DNA of 64,000 nucleotides, taken from NCBI GenBank assembly GCA_003216615.1, contig QCIP01000007.1, positions 42,964 through 106,963 of the forward strand, in the 5' to 3' direction. This document shows positions 29,361 through 38,460 of the stretch, piece by piece. Made by a program: the position numbers and the translations under genes. This stretch comes from Prochlorococcus sp. AG-402-M15. Lineage in GTDB: Bacteria; Cyanobacteriota; Cyanobacteriia; PCC-6307; Cyanobiaceae. Each line of letters begins with the position of its first letter. The stretch's first letter is position 1. The notes under the pieces were generated by a model. The model saw only the letters and a program-made list of their open reading frames with translations. It had not been told where the DNA came from and ran no database searches.

Positions 29361-30926
29361 TTAATGCGCACTTTCTAAACCACTTAATCTCTCAAATAAA
29401 TTAAAACTTTCTTTATTTAATCCTACAATTTCAACTTTAGAACCACCATTCTTGAATTTTCTAATAATTTGCTCAAAAGCAACAACACCACTTTGATCCC
29501 AAATATGAGCTAAAGACATATCAATTAAAATATTTTCTGGATGTTCATGAATATCAAAACCTTGTAAAAAATAAATTTTACTTACGAAAAATAATTGCCC
29601 TTTTACTTTGTAGGTAGTTAAATTCTTTTCTTTTGCTCTTGAGACAGTTATAACTTTTGCGACTTTTCTGCTGAAAAGAATTGCAGCTAATGCAACTCCT
29701 GCAATAACTCCAAGTGCAAGATTATGAGGTTTTGTAAGCATAGTAACTGCAAAAGTCATAAGCATAACAGCAGTATCACTTTTAGGAATCTTTCTAATAT
29801 TTTTTAATCCATTTATATCGGCTGTACTTATTGCGATCGTTATCATAATTGCTACTAAAGCAGCCATTGGTATGGCACCAATCCAAGACTTCAATAGAAT
29901 TATCATAATTAGGAGAGATATCCCTGAGGAGAGGGTTGATAATCTAGATTTGCCACCATTCTCGGTATTCATTACAGATTGCCCAACTAAGGCACAACCT
30001 GCCATTCCACCAAATAAAGATGCCATAATGTTAGCGATCCCTTGTCCTCTCGCTTCTTTATTTTTATTAGAACTTGTATCAGTTACATCGTCTAAAATGT
30101 CTTGTGTTAAGAAAGTTTCCATTAAACCAACAAGCGATATTGCAAGTGAGGTCGGTAAAATTATCCCTAATGTTTCAAGACTGAAAGGTACTTTCCCATT
30201 TTCTATTGATCCAAAAGGCAAAGAAATACTTGGTAATCCATCAGGTAATTTACCTAAATCACTTACTGTTGGAACATCTAGATTAAAGAATATGCTTATT
30301 AGAGTAATTACTACTATCGCAATAAGTTGAGATGGGACTATTTTTGTGATTTTTGGTAGCCCATAAATAATTGCTAATCCTATTATTACAAGAATCCAAA
30401 CTACTGGAATCTGAGAGTTAATTGGATATTGATTTATAGTTTGTTCAATTAATCCCTTTGATTCTTTAATACCTATTCCTAACTGAGGTAGTTGTGCTTG
30501 AAATATTAAAAGTGCTAATGCATTTACAAATCCACTTAATACTCCTGTTGGGACGAATCGCATTTGGTAGGCAAGTCTTAAATATCCCCAAAGTATCTGA
30601 AAAATTCCGGTTAATATTCCTGCAGCAATAAGATATGGTACTCCTAATCCAGGAGCTTGTGATTCTCCATAGGCAACAAGTCCTGTCATCAAAAGAGCTG
30701 TTGAACCTGTCGCTGAGGTAATCATCCCCCTTCTTCCTCCAACAATCGCAATTGTTATAGATAAGCAAAATGCACCAAAAAGACCAACTTTAGGATCTAC
30801 GCCAGCAATACCTGAAAAAGCAATTGCTTCTGGAATCATTGCAAAAGCAACAACTAAGCCAGAGAGAATATTTGACTTTGGATCATCTAACCAATTTTTA
30901 GATAAATATTTTGAGAAATTTGACAT
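29361..30926 (-). CDS. SulP-family anion transporter with STAS domain
   Basis: 521 aa. There are 10-12 membrane segments in the first 415 residues, with SulP motifs near IPEAIAFSGIAGVDPKVGLFGAF (about 31-53) and the GGMAGCALVGQSVMNTENGGKSRLS block near 304-328. A C-terminal STAS domain (about 435-515) is shortened. SulP carriers move sulfate or bicarbonate; it is not obviously BicA-like. Position beside metYA suggests sulfate, which is inference only. Confidence 0.87.
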   Translation of the reverse strand: MSNFSKYLSKNWLDDPKSNILSGLVVAFAMIPEAIAFSGIAGVDPKVGLFGAFCLSITIAIVGGRRGMITSATGSTALLMTGLVAYGESQAPGLGVPYLIAAGILTGIFQILWGYLRLAYQMRFVPTGVLSGFVNALALLIFQAQLPQLGIGIKESKGLIEQTINQYPINSQIPVVWILVIIGLAIIYGLPKITKIVPSQLIAIVVITLISIFFNLDVPTVSDLGKLPDGLPSISLPFGSIENGKVPFSLETLGIILPTSLAISLVGLMETFLTQDILDDVTDTSSNKNKEARGQGIANIMASLFGGMAGCALVGQSVMNTENGGKSRLSTLSSGISLLIMIILLKSWIGAIPMAALVAIMITIAISTADINGLKNIRKIPKSDTAVMLMTFAVTMLTKPHNLALGVIAGVALAAILFSRKVAKVITVSRAKEKNLTTYKVKGQLFFVSKIYFLQGFDIHEHPENILIDMSLAHIWDQSGVVAFEQIIRKFKNGGSKVEIVGLNKESFNLFERLSGLESAH

Positions 30927-30956
30927 TTTAATTTTCTTTATAGTTATGAAGTTACC

Positions 30957-32237
30957 TTATAAGGGAGGCAAAATACTTTTTGGATCAAAAATATTCTTTA
31001 ATGTTTTTAATTCATCGATTCTATTACCGAAAGCTAATTTAAGTTCTTCCCTATGAGAATTTAAATGATTATGCAATTGGGCCAAGTGAATATTTGGATA
31101 AAACCTTCTAAGTTTACTCCATGATTTATACATCCAGTCCATCACGACTTTTTTTTCTTGAAGATCATTTTTTTTCCATGATGCATATATCCATGGTTTC
31201 CAAGTACTATTTCTATGAATAAAAAAGCTTGAACCATGAATTAACTCTTTAGTTCTAAAACCCAGTTGTTGAGAAGCAATGTAGCAGGCCTTATTAGGTC
31301 TATTCTCCATTATTTCGTTCAAACATTTTATAAAAATTGGAATATCATTTTCTAAATCTTTTCCAAGAAGACTGATAACCTCAGAATGGTTATTTGAATT
31401 CAGCTCATATAAATTTAATTCCTTTGGGAAGAAATTTATTTCGTTAAAGTTCTCATAAAATTTTTTTTCTAGAGCAGGAAATTTTTCTAAAACCGATAAG
31501 TATTCTTCTGTTCTTTTATCCTCTAAATAATTTTTGAGTTCAGCAAAAATATATATATAAATTTTTTGAGCATATATCCATTGAAGACTAATATTTTCTG
31601 GAAATTCTTCAGATATTCTAAGTATTTCTGAAAGCTCATTTAGATTTACAAATCCTTCAATAATCTCAATAGGATTAGATTGGATAGTATTAAGACCTAT
31701 TTCGGTAATGATTGAAAAGAAGGGTGCGGCTCCTTTAATTGCTTCCCAAATCAATTGTTTTTCTGGACTTATTCGATCTTTTTTTAAAGAGATAAATTTG
31801 CCATTACCCAAGAAACCTTTTATTGATTCAATATTATCAATTGCTAATCCGTTGGCTCTACTGAGTGGGCTTACTCCACCAGTCAATATATAGCCTGCTC
31901 CGGGAAGTTTAGAAAGTCCAATAGGAAAACTTCGATTATATTTTTCTAAATGATTTATCAGATCTCCCATTATTACTCCACCTCCAATTGTTACTAAATT
32001 GCTCTCTTTATCAAAGTGTATTTTGCTGTAATTTTTTCTTAGATCAAGAGTCTTTAAACCATTTTTGGCACAGCTAGAAGTTGTACCTCCACTGCATACG
32101 CAAAGATGCTCTAACTCTTTTTTAGAATAATTATCTTCATTAAATAAGGAATCATCAATGTCATAAATTAATTCCTTAAACTTTGCGTCCTTTGAGTTAA
32201 TATTTGGAATTTCAAGCAAGTTTTTATTTTTTTTCAC
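30957..32237 (-). CDS. FAD-binding oxidoreductase (FAD_binding_4 type)
   Basis: 426 aa. The FAD (PCMH) domain is at residues 40-190, with VCSGGTTSSCAKNGLKTLDLRK and the pyrophosphate-binding GGGVIMGDL and LPGAGYILTGGVSPLSRANGLAIDNI blocks. The C-terminus ends with LKNIFDPKSILPPL, the usual end of BBE/GlcD-like oxidases. The His/Cys for bicovalent flavin is not visible. Substrate is unknown. Its start lies 47 bp from the preferred cbiX start on the other strand. Confidence 0.8.
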   Translation of the reverse strand: MKKNKNLLEIPNINSKDAKFKELIYDIDDSLFNEDNYSKKELEHLCVCSGGTTSSCAKNGLKTLDLRKNYSKIHFDKESNLVTIGGGVIMGDLINHLEKYNRSFPIGLSKLPGAGYILTGGVSPLSRANGLAIDNIESIKGFLGNGKFISLKKDRISPEKQLIWEAIKGAAPFFSIITEIGLNTIQSNPIEIIEGFVNLNELSEILRISEEFPENISLQWIYAQKIYIYIFAELKNYLEDKRTEEYLSVLEKFPALEKKFYENFNEINFFPKELNLYELNSNNHSEVISLLGKDLENDIPIFIKCLNEIMENRPNKACYIASQQLGFRTKELIHGSSFFIHRNSTWKPWIYASWKKNDLQEKKVVMDWMYKSWSKLRRFYPNIHLAQLHNHLNSHREELKLAFGNRIDELKTLKNIFDPKSILPPL

Positions 32238-32284
32238 TACTGAATATTGTTCTTTACTATTATGGTATAAGTAATGACTTAATT

Positions 32285-33427
32285 TTGGATAACTTAGGTT
32301 CGAAGTTAAATAATCAAGTCGCGATTCTTATCTGCGGACACGGGAGTAGGAATAAACTAGCCATTACCGAATTCCAAGAATTAACTAAACTCATCCAAAA
32401 AAGATATCCCAACATATTAGTTGAATATGGTTTTTTGGAATTTGCCAAACCTTCACTTATTGATGCTCTAGAGAATTTAAGAGTTCATTCTATAAAAAAA
32501 GTAATTGCAATACCCGCAATGCTTTTTGCTGCTGGCCATGTAAAAAATGATATACCTAGCTTGCTTATGAATTATTCAAGTAAAACAGGTATTGAAATAA
32601 TTTATGGAAGAGAATTAGGCATTAATAATTTAATGATTAGCGCAGCTTGTGAAAGAGTAAAAGATGTATTTAAACAAAATAGTACTCTCAAACCTGAAGA
32701 ATCATTATTAGTTGTTGTTGGTAGAGGCTCTTCTGACCCAGATGCAAATTCCAATGTTTCAAAAATTACGAGAATGATCGTAGAGGGAATTGGTTTAGGG
32801 TGGGGAGAAACAGTTTTTTCTGGTGTAACTTTCCCTCTTGTTGAACCTGGTTTGAAAAATGTTTTAAGACTTGGTTATAAAAATATAATTATTTTCCCTT
32901 ATTTCCTTTTCTCAGGGGTGCTAGTTACAAGAATCAAAAGGCAAAGTGATTTAGTTGCGATTAACAACCCACATATTTCATTTATACATGCAAAATATCT
33001 TTCATCACAGTCTCATGTGGTCGATACTTTTGTAGAAAGGATTGAGGAGATTCTTAACAACAATGGTATGAATTTTATGAATTGCTCCACTTGTAAATAT
33101 AGATCAAATTTATTTGGCTTTGAAAAAGAAGTTGGAATTTTACAAGAAAGTCATCATGATCATGTGGAGGGGTTGGGTGTAAGCTGTGATTTATGTGATC
33201 CTGAATGTAATGGTGCTTGCGAAATACAAAATCAAATCCAAACTCATAGACAAGAACAACCAAATTTAGGAGAAGGTGATAACCCAGAACATGATCATGG
33301 GGAGTCTCATCAAAATGAACATCATCACCATAGTATTTATCCAAATTCAAAACACCCTTTAGGCCCTGTCACGCTTCGCTTGCTAAATAAAGATCAAATC
33401 TTAAGAAAATCCGTTGAAAATAACTGA
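32285..33427 (+). CDS. cbiX: sirohydrochlorin cobaltochelatase, CbiX type with Cys/His-rich tail
   Basis: Inserts cobalt into sirohydrochlorin in corrinoid synthesis, 380 aa from TTG 32285. The frame is open further upstream, but that part overlaps the divergent gene's start and shows no family similarity. Two related chelatase half-domains are seen: ILICGHGSRNK near residues 15-25 and LLVVVGRGSSDPDA near 144-157. The tail contains MNCSTC at 265-270 (an MXCXXC motif as in the [4Fe-4S] CbiX of Bacillus), a second Cys block CDLCDPECNGAC and a His-rich stretch near 334-358. It supports the (pseudo)cobalamin used by NrdJ further on. Confidence 0.9.
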   Translation: MDNLGSKLNNQVAILICGHGSRNKLAITEFQELTKLIQKRYPNILVEYGFLEFAKPSLIDALENLRVHSIKKVIAIPAMLFAAGHVKNDIPSLLMNYSSKTGIEIIYGRELGINNLMISAACERVKDVFKQNSTLKPEESLLVVVGRGSSDPDANSNVSKITRMIVEGIGLGWGETVFSGVTFPLVEPGLKNVLRLGYKNIIIFPYFLFSGVLVTRIKRQSDLVAINNPHISFIHAKYLSSQSHVVDTFVERIEEILNNNGMNFMNCSTCKYRSNLFGFEKEVGILQESHHDHVEGLGVSCDLCDPECNGACEIQNQIQTHRQEQPNLGEGDNPEHDHGESHQNEHHHHSIYPNSKHPLGPVTLRLLNKDQILRKSVENN

Positions 33428-33450
33428 ATCACCTGTCTCTTTCTCGACTA

Positions 33451-33464
33451 AGTCTTAATAGACT
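33451..33464. other. short hairpin in the cbiX downstream gap
   Basis: AGTCT-TAAT-AGACT forms a perfect 5-bp stem, extended by ACT/AGT outside one mismatch. No T tract follows, so termination is doubtful. The rest of 33428-33781 is AT-rich with TTGACT-like hexamers but no gene I can support. Confidence 0.35.
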
Positions 33465-33781
33465 CAGTATATATAAGTATTCTTAATATAAAATCTTGAA
33501 AGTATTTTGAGCTATATTTTCCACAATTTAAAGGTTGTTTTCCACGTCCAAATCCACATAGGATTAGAAATGCCAGCATTTTTTTAAAAAAACAGGACTT
33601 CAACATTATTGTTGACTTTTCTTTAAAATTTAATCAATTTACTTATTTAAAAAGTATGTTTTAAAAAAAATTAATTTATAACATGAGTCTCATTTAATAA
33701 TTCAAAAAGTTTGCTTTTAAATCTTTTTTTGACTTTTGATGAAAAAAACATAAATATAGTTATGTAAAAAAATATAAATTT

Positions 33782-34039
33782 ATGGACCAGACCAGCCAAA
33801 CAAATTTAACTGATATGAAACTCGAGAGGTGTTCTTCAAATAAAGTTTCTTTAGAAACAGAGCTTTCAGAAACTCTCTATAACACTATGAAGGATTTCGT
33901 ATTAAGTAACCCAACTTGGGATCAATATAAACTTATAAATTCAGCATTAGCCACCTTTCTCGTTCAAAACGGATGTACTGATAATGCTGTCTCAGAGATT
34001 TATTTAAATCAATTATTTACACCATCTAAGTCTTTTTAA
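33782..34039 (+). CDS. DUF2811 family protein
   Basis: 85 aa conserved cyanobacterial protein. The diagnostic block is SLETELSETLYNTMKDFVLSNPTWDQYKLINSALATFL, all helical, with the typical NPxWDQ motif, ending in SEIYLNQLF. Function is unknown. Its last 14 bases overlap the end of the convergent GMC oxidoreductase gene. It has its own 350-bp upstream gap. Confidence 0.78.
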   Translation: MDQTSQTNLTDMKLERCSSNKVSLETELSETLYNTMKDFVLSNPTWDQYKLINSALATFLVQNGCTDNAVSEIYLNQLFTPSKSF

Positions 34040-35672
34040 TATTTAAACATGCTCTTCTGCTCAAGGCCATCATTGTAAGCGTTGGGCTCTGCCAGGATGA
34101 TGTTGGCCAGCATGCTCCATCTAGTACAAGTACATTTTTACATCTCCATAATCTATTAAACTTATTAACTACGCTATCTTCCTCATTAATTCCCATTGGT
34201 GCGCCCCCTACTTCATGAATGTAATATCCGGGAGGAGGAGGACTATCTGAAAGTGCGATCAAATTTTTTGTAAAAAAATTACCCAATGGGATATTAACTA
34301 GTTCATCAATATTTTTTATTTCTCCATCTGCGGCTTCTATTGCTTTTCGTATTGTGTTTGCCATATGTTTTGCCATATTCAACTCATTCTCACTCCATTC
34401 GAATTCAATATAGGGAATTGGAATTCCCCATTCATCGGTATTTCTTGAGAGAGAAACTGAGTTTTTCTCTCTAGGAAGAACCTCACCATGAGCTATTAGA
34501 AAGCCAATGGATTTGTTTTGATCCTTTTGCAAAAATTTAGGGATCCCTAATCTATCTATTGCTCCCCAAATTCCATAACCTCTATGGAAATTTATGTTGT
34601 CAATTCTTGGTAAATTTGAACCAAATGGAATGAAGAAGCTGCCTGCTCCAGAAAGATCGGGAGACTTAGATTTATCTAATGGTTTTTCTGAGTTTTTTGT
34701 TTTTGGGACTGAAAAAAATCTACAAATAGATAAATGATCCATAAGATATTTACCTAATTTCCCTGAATTATCTTTAAAACCTGAGGAATTTGATTTATGT
34801 TCTGAGTTCAGGAGTATTCTCAGTGTTGAAATTGTTGATGCGCAAAGAAGAATTAAATCACAGTTTAATACTTCTTTGCATCCATTTTCTAGGTTCACGA
34901 TCGTTAGTTTTGATGCAAGCTCTGTTATCTTGTTTATTTCAAAAGACTCCACTAGGTGATTAAAGATAATTTGTACATTCCCAGTATCTAAAGCTTTTTT
35001 TAAAGTGCTTCCCAGACTAGAGGACTTTGGCCATTTTTTATCTTTCACTGATGAATTACGGTCAAATCCTCTTGATTGGATAAATGGATAGTTTAATTTT
35101 GATTTAACTTTGCTTCCAAAAATATTTTCGCTTTCTGTAAGAGGTATTTCACCAATGTATTTACCGTTTGGGACCTCCTTGATATTATCTTTTCGTCCAT
35201 AGATTCCACAGAAACATTCAATGAAATCATAATGAGGGGATAATTCATGGTATGAAATAGGCCAATTTGGTCCGAATCCGTCTTTTTGGGCTGGATGAAA
35301 ATCTTCTGAGGAAAGTCTTAGTGTTATACCTCCCCAAGTTAATGATCTCCCCCCATATTGTTTACCTTGAGTCCAAAGGAAGGGCTTATTTTTTGGGAAG
35401 TCATAAGGATGCTTTAATTCATTTGAATACAAATCCGGATTATTTTTCCAATAACCTGGATGTTGGCATTGATTAGTATGCTTTTTTGTTAAAACTCCTG
35501 ATAATCTTTTTAGTGTACTTTTTGGCTCATAATTGCTAGCCTCAACCCTTTTAATATTTGGTCCAGCTTCTATTACTAATACTTTTATCCCCTGTTCGGC
35601 CAATGTAAGTGCTGCTATCCCTCCTGTAGCTCCAGAACCAACAACAATTGCATCATAAGGATTTATATCCAA
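34026..35672 (-). CDS. GMC-family oxidoreductase
   Basis: 548 aa flavoprotein of the glucose-methanol-choline family. The FAD motif VVGSGATGGIAALTLAEQG is at residues 11-29 followed by VLVIEAG. The GRSLTWGGITLRLSSEDF signature is near 107-124. The C-terminal NVLVLDGACWPTSSWQSPTLTMMAL block carries the region that supplies the second FAD contact; the usual catalytic His pair is not clearly seen (HEVGGAPMG is the best candidate). Substrate is unknown. No partner gene is on the same strand. Confidence 0.86.
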   Translation of the reverse strand: MDINPYDAIVVGSGATGGIAALTLAEQGIKVLVIEAGPNIKRVEASNYEPKSTLKRLSGVLTKKHTNQCQHPGYWKNNPDLYSNELKHPYDFPKNKPFLWTQGKQYGGRSLTWGGITLRLSSEDFHPAQKDGFGPNWPISYHELSPHYDFIECFCGIYGRKDNIKEVPNGKYIGEIPLTESENIFGSKVKSKLNYPFIQSRGFDRNSSVKDKKWPKSSSLGSTLKKALDTGNVQIIFNHLVESFEINKITELASKLTIVNLENGCKEVLNCDLILLCASTISTLRILLNSEHKSNSSGFKDNSGKLGKYLMDHLSICRFFSVPKTKNSEKPLDKSKSPDLSGAGSFFIPFGSNLPRIDNINFHRGYGIWGAIDRLGIPKFLQKDQNKSIGFLIAHGEVLPREKNSVSLSRNTDEWGIPIPYIEFEWSENELNMAKHMANTIRKAIEAADGEIKNIDELVNIPLGNFFTKNLIALSDSPPPPGYYIHEVGGAPMGINEEDSVVNKFNRLWRCKNVLVLDGACWPTSSWQSPTLTMMALSRRACLNIKKT

Positions 35673-35780
35673 AATCTAGTAAGTGATTTGACATTTCAAT
35701 AAATATAGCATTCAGTAAATAATTGATTTTTAGATTTCAGCTTAAGAAGTTAGAATTTCATTAAAGTACTAATCAAAAAA

Positions 35781-36254
35781 ATGAGATTTATAATTTTAAC
35801 TGTTTTAATATTTGTTTTAACCCTTCCTTCTAGAAGCTTCGCTGCATTGGATTATGGTAAACAATCCCTTGTAGGAGCTGATTTTTCAGGAGCTGATTTA
35901 AAAGGAGCAACTTTCTATTTAACTGATTTACAAGACGCAAATTTATCAGGTTGTGAGCTCCAAAATGCAACTCTTTATGGAGCAAAATTGAAAGGTACTA
36001 ATATAAGTAACTCCAATTTAAGAGAAGTAACTTTAGACTCAGCTGTTTTAAATGGAACGGATTTAACAAATACTAATTTGGAAGATTCTTTTGCGTATAG
36101 TACACAATTTGAAAATGTAAAAATCCAAGGCGCAGACTTCACTAATGTTTTTTTGCCAAAAGATATTGTTAGAAAATTTTGTGAAAGTGCCTCTGGTACT
36201 AATCCATTCACAAATAGAGATACCAGAGATACTTTAGAATGTGACTATATTTGA
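35781..36254 (+). CDS. exported pentapeptide-repeat protein
   Basis: 157 aa. There is a signal peptide (MRFIILTVLIFVLTLPSRSFAA, cleavage near 21-22), then about 18 pentapeptide repeats of the A(D/N)LxG form between residues 30 and 125. These would fold as a right-handed four-sided beta-helix, which in cyanobacteria is often lumenal or periplasmic. The last 30 residues hold two Cys (CESASG, LECDY). Function is unknown. Confidence 0.87.
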   Translation: MRFIILTVLIFVLTLPSRSFAALDYGKQSLVGADFSGADLKGATFYLTDLQDANLSGCELQNATLYGAKLKGTNISNSNLREVTLDSAVLNGTDLTNTNLEDSFAYSTQFENVKIQGADFTNVFLPKDIVRKFCESASGTNPFTNRDTRDTLECDYI

Positions 36255-36256
36255 AT

Positions 36257-36649
36257 TTATGCACATAGAAGCGTTTTTTTTATCTTCCTTTGCTTATAAA
36301 GTGATCTTCCAACAGGCCAACCTAAAGTAGATAAATGTCTCATAAGAGAACTTGAGTATTTGAAATAAAAATTATCTGAATATTTGATACCAAGTTCTTT
36401 TAAAGTGTTTATTAACAAAAATAGCTCTTTCTGATTTCCTTTTTTTCTATCCAATAAAATTAATGACTCACTTGATAATATTTTTTCTAGAAACCTATCA
36501 TTTTCAGCAAAACCAACTTTAAGTGAATTAAATTTATCAGAATAAAGAGTATAAATTATTCCATCTTTGAATTTATCTATAGAATTATCTACATTAAAGC
36601 TTGTTGATATAAATGTTTTGTATGCTTTTATGATTTTTCTGTTATTCAT
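36257..36649 (-). CDS. GIY-YIG-like (MUG113-type) small protein, unknown function
   Basis: 130 aa. The stretch GIIYTLYSDKFNSLKVGFAEN, then KGNQKELFLLINTLKELGIKY and LMRHLSTLGWPVG, follows the layout of MUG113-type GIY-YIG-like proteins, but the canonical Tyr/Ile/Gly pairs are partly replaced (YTL, LKVG). Activity may be lost; the family call is inference. It lies 2 bp downstream of the ribbon-helix-helix gene on the same strand, so the two almost certainly form one transcript. Confidence 0.5.
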   Translation of the reverse strand: MNNRKIIKAYKTFISTSFNVDNSIDKFKDGIIYTLYSDKFNSLKVGFAENDRFLEKILSSESLILLDRKKGNQKELFLLINTLKELGIKYSDNFYFKYSSSLMRHLSTLGWPVGRSLYKQRKIKKTLLCA

Positions 36650-36651
36650 AA

Positions 36652-37149
36652 TTATTTGATCTCATTCTGAGCCATTTCGTATTTCTCCAAAAGATTATTT
36701 ACTTCTGCAAGTGCAATCCTCTTTTGACAGGCCGAATCATATCTATTAACTGCTATTGAAGGTATTGAACCTTTGCTTTTCATTTCCCTTATTCCAGTTT
36801 CTAAACACTGAAAAGCAACACTTGATAGGTCTCGACCCTCTGCTGCTGCCCAAACTTTCAAAAGGTAAGTAAGATTTGATGGTACTGAGATTTGTACTTT
36901 ATTTGAATTTGATGTATTTAATGCAATATCATCGAGACTAATTTCTTTCGCGGAAATAGTTTCTTTTACTTTTTTCTTCAAATTTTTTACTTGGCTTATA
37001 GTATTCTCTTTATTCTTGATTTTTTGTTCTATTTCAAATAATTCTTCTTCAGAATTAATTAATGCTTCTAATGCCCATTTAGCATCATCTTTCGCAATGG
37101 CGGTTCTATTAAGCCATTCATCTCTTATTTTTGACCAATTACTAGGCAT
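36652..37149 (-). CDS. putative ribbon-helix-helix DNA-binding protein
   Basis: 165 aa. Residues 84-116 (VQISVPSNLTYLLKVWAAAEGRDLSSVAFQCLETGIREM) have the strand-helix-helix pattern of CopG/Arc-like repressors. They are flanked by an N-terminal coiled-coil-like helix (about 30-65, Glu/Lys-rich) and a helical C-terminus. Four 11-bp repeats lie 36-79 bp upstream of its start, a plausible autoregulatory operator. It heads a two-gene unit with the GIY-YIG-like gene. Fold assignment is inferred. Confidence 0.6.
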   Translation of the reverse strand: MPSNWSKIRDEWLNRTAIAKDDAKWALEALINSEEELFEIEQKIKNKENTISQVKNLKKKVKETISAKEISLDDIALNTSNSNKVQISVPSNLTYLLKVWAAAEGRDLSSVAFQCLETGIREMKSKGSIPSIAVNRYDSACQKRIALAEVNNLLEKYEMAQNEIK

Positions 37150-37184
37150 AAGCTTTATGCGATAATTCTAGAATAAATCAATCT

Positions 37185-37228
37185 AAATAGATTGTCTATA
37201 GATTTGATATAGATTTAATATTGATTAC
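37185..37228. promoter_or_regulatory. four tandem 11-bp repeats, candidate operator
   Basis: Units AAATAGATTGT, CTATAGATTTG, ATATAGATTTA and ATATTGATTAC follow each other without gap at 37185, 37196, 37207 and 37218 (core TATAGATTT). A 6-bp inverted repeat, CAATCT/AGATTG with spacer AAAT, spans 37179-37194. Eleven-bp spacing places each unit on the same DNA face. It sits just upstream of the ribbon-helix-helix gene. The rest of the gap 37150-37451 has no gene. Confidence 0.6.
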
Positions 37229-37451
37229 ATAAAGTATTAATTTAGCTGGTTTTATTAGGATCTCTAACCTTATAAATAATGCTATTAAGCATTTAAAACA
37301 TTAAAAAAAATTTGAATTATGATTTTACAGGTAATTTATAATATAAATTTGTTCTTATTTTTCCTTTGATTTCAAACGATTTATTAGATAATTCGTTTCT
37401 TTTCTTAAAATATTAGTTATTTGTTTATTAAATTAAAAAGTTTCCGAGCTT

Positions 37452-37841
37452 TTAATCTCTTTCAATAAGTTCAATTTTATATCCATCAGGATCCTCAACA
37501 AAAGCCAAGACGGTAGTACTGTTTTTCATGGTTTTAGGTTTTGTTGTTACTTTACAGCCATTATTTTCTAATCCATGGCAAATAAGATGAATATCTTTTA
37601 CTCCAATAGCTATATGACCATATTTATCTCCAAGCTCATAGTCATCTGACTTTTTATCCCAGTTATAAGTTAATTCAATTACGGTGTTCTTTTTTTCTGA
37701 ACCATAGCCAACAAATGCCAAAGTGAATTTTCCATGAGGGTAATCCTTTTTTCTCAATAAATTCATTCCTAATCTATTAACGTAGAAATCAATTGATTTA
37801 TCTAGATCTCCAACTCTCAACATTGTATGAAGGATGCGCAT
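37452..37841 (-). CDS. gloA: lactoylglutathione lyase (glyoxalase I)
   Basis: Detoxifies methylglyoxal as its glutathione hemithioacetal, 129 aa, full bacterial length. Metal ligands fit the family: His5 ([10 protein letters not shown]), a Glu in VIELTYNWD, the His of KYGHIAIGV and the Glu of YKIELIE near the C-terminus. The DPDGYKIEL block is typical. It is a single gene, start ATG at 37841, facing away from the Tic20-like gene across 134 bp. Confidence 0.95.
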   Translation of the reverse strand: MRILHTMLRVGDLDKSIDFYVNRLGMNLLRKKDYPHGKFTLAFVGYGSEKKNTVIELTYNWDKKSDDYELGDKYGHIAIGVKDIHLICHGLENNGCKVTTKPKTMKNSTTVLAFVEDPDGYKIELIERD

Positions 37842-37975
37842 TTTGAATTATGAACCTATATCAATTATCTAATATTTAATAGCCATATGCCAAAGTTGAT
37901 ATTTTTTGTGGCTAAGTCATAAATTAAATTGAAAAATATTAGGTTAAAATCTTAGAACTATGTTTTAGTAATCTA

Positions 37976-38434
37976 TTGGATCAGATATTGCAAAGATTAT
38001 CATCAGTATTTTTTTATACTTTGCTATTAAAGGCGGCAAAACCTTTTGGAGATTATTTGTTCAGTAAATATTATTTTTTATATATATTTATTGATCGTCT
38101 TACTTCTCCAATAGAAATAATTGAAAAATCATTACCTTTTGGCAGCTTTTTCTTTTTTATATTATTGTTTGCAGGATTAGTAAGGAACCCAAAAGTACCC
38201 TATTTCGTTAGATATAACGTATGCCAAGCATTACTTATTAATATTGCTTTGATAATAATTACATATCTCTTAAGTATCTTATCAATTGTTGAATTTGATT
38301 CAATTATTTCTATATTTTGCTCAATTATTTTTATATTTACATTATCTATTTTTATTTATTCTATTTCTCAATGTATTTATGGAGTTGAACCTGAAATACC
38401 CTTTATAAGTAAATCTGTAAGAATGCAAATTTAA
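37976..38434 (+). CDS. Tic20/Ycf60-family membrane protein
   Basis: 152 aa with four predicted membrane segments. The block LFAGLVRNPKVPYFVRYNVCQALLINIALI is characteristic of Tic20/Ycf60. In chloroplasts Tic20 is part of the inner-envelope import channel; the cyanobacterial role is not established. The start is TTG at 37976; no better start lies downstream before the conserved region. Confidence 0.82.
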   Translation: MDQILQRLSSVFFYTLLLKAAKPFGDYLFSKYYFLYIFIDRLTSPIEIIEKSLPFGSFFFFILLFAGLVRNPKVPYFVRYNVCQALLINIALIIITYLLSILSIVEFDSIISIFCSIIFIFTLSIFIYSISQCIYGVEPEIPFISKSVRMQI

Positions 38435-38460
38435 AAAGATTTATAGATTTACTTACTTTT

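Noticed and set aside
32204..32284. Upstream extension of the cbiX frame
   Set aside because: It overlaps the start of the divergent FAD oxidoreductase gene and encodes a Phe/Tyr-rich stretch with no chelatase similarity; TTG 32285 just before the conserved part fits better.
33075..33350. Minus-strand frame opposite the cbiX tail
   Set aside because: It mirrors the His/Asp-rich tail of cbiX (His codons give antisense Met/Val/Asp patterns) and shows no independent signal.
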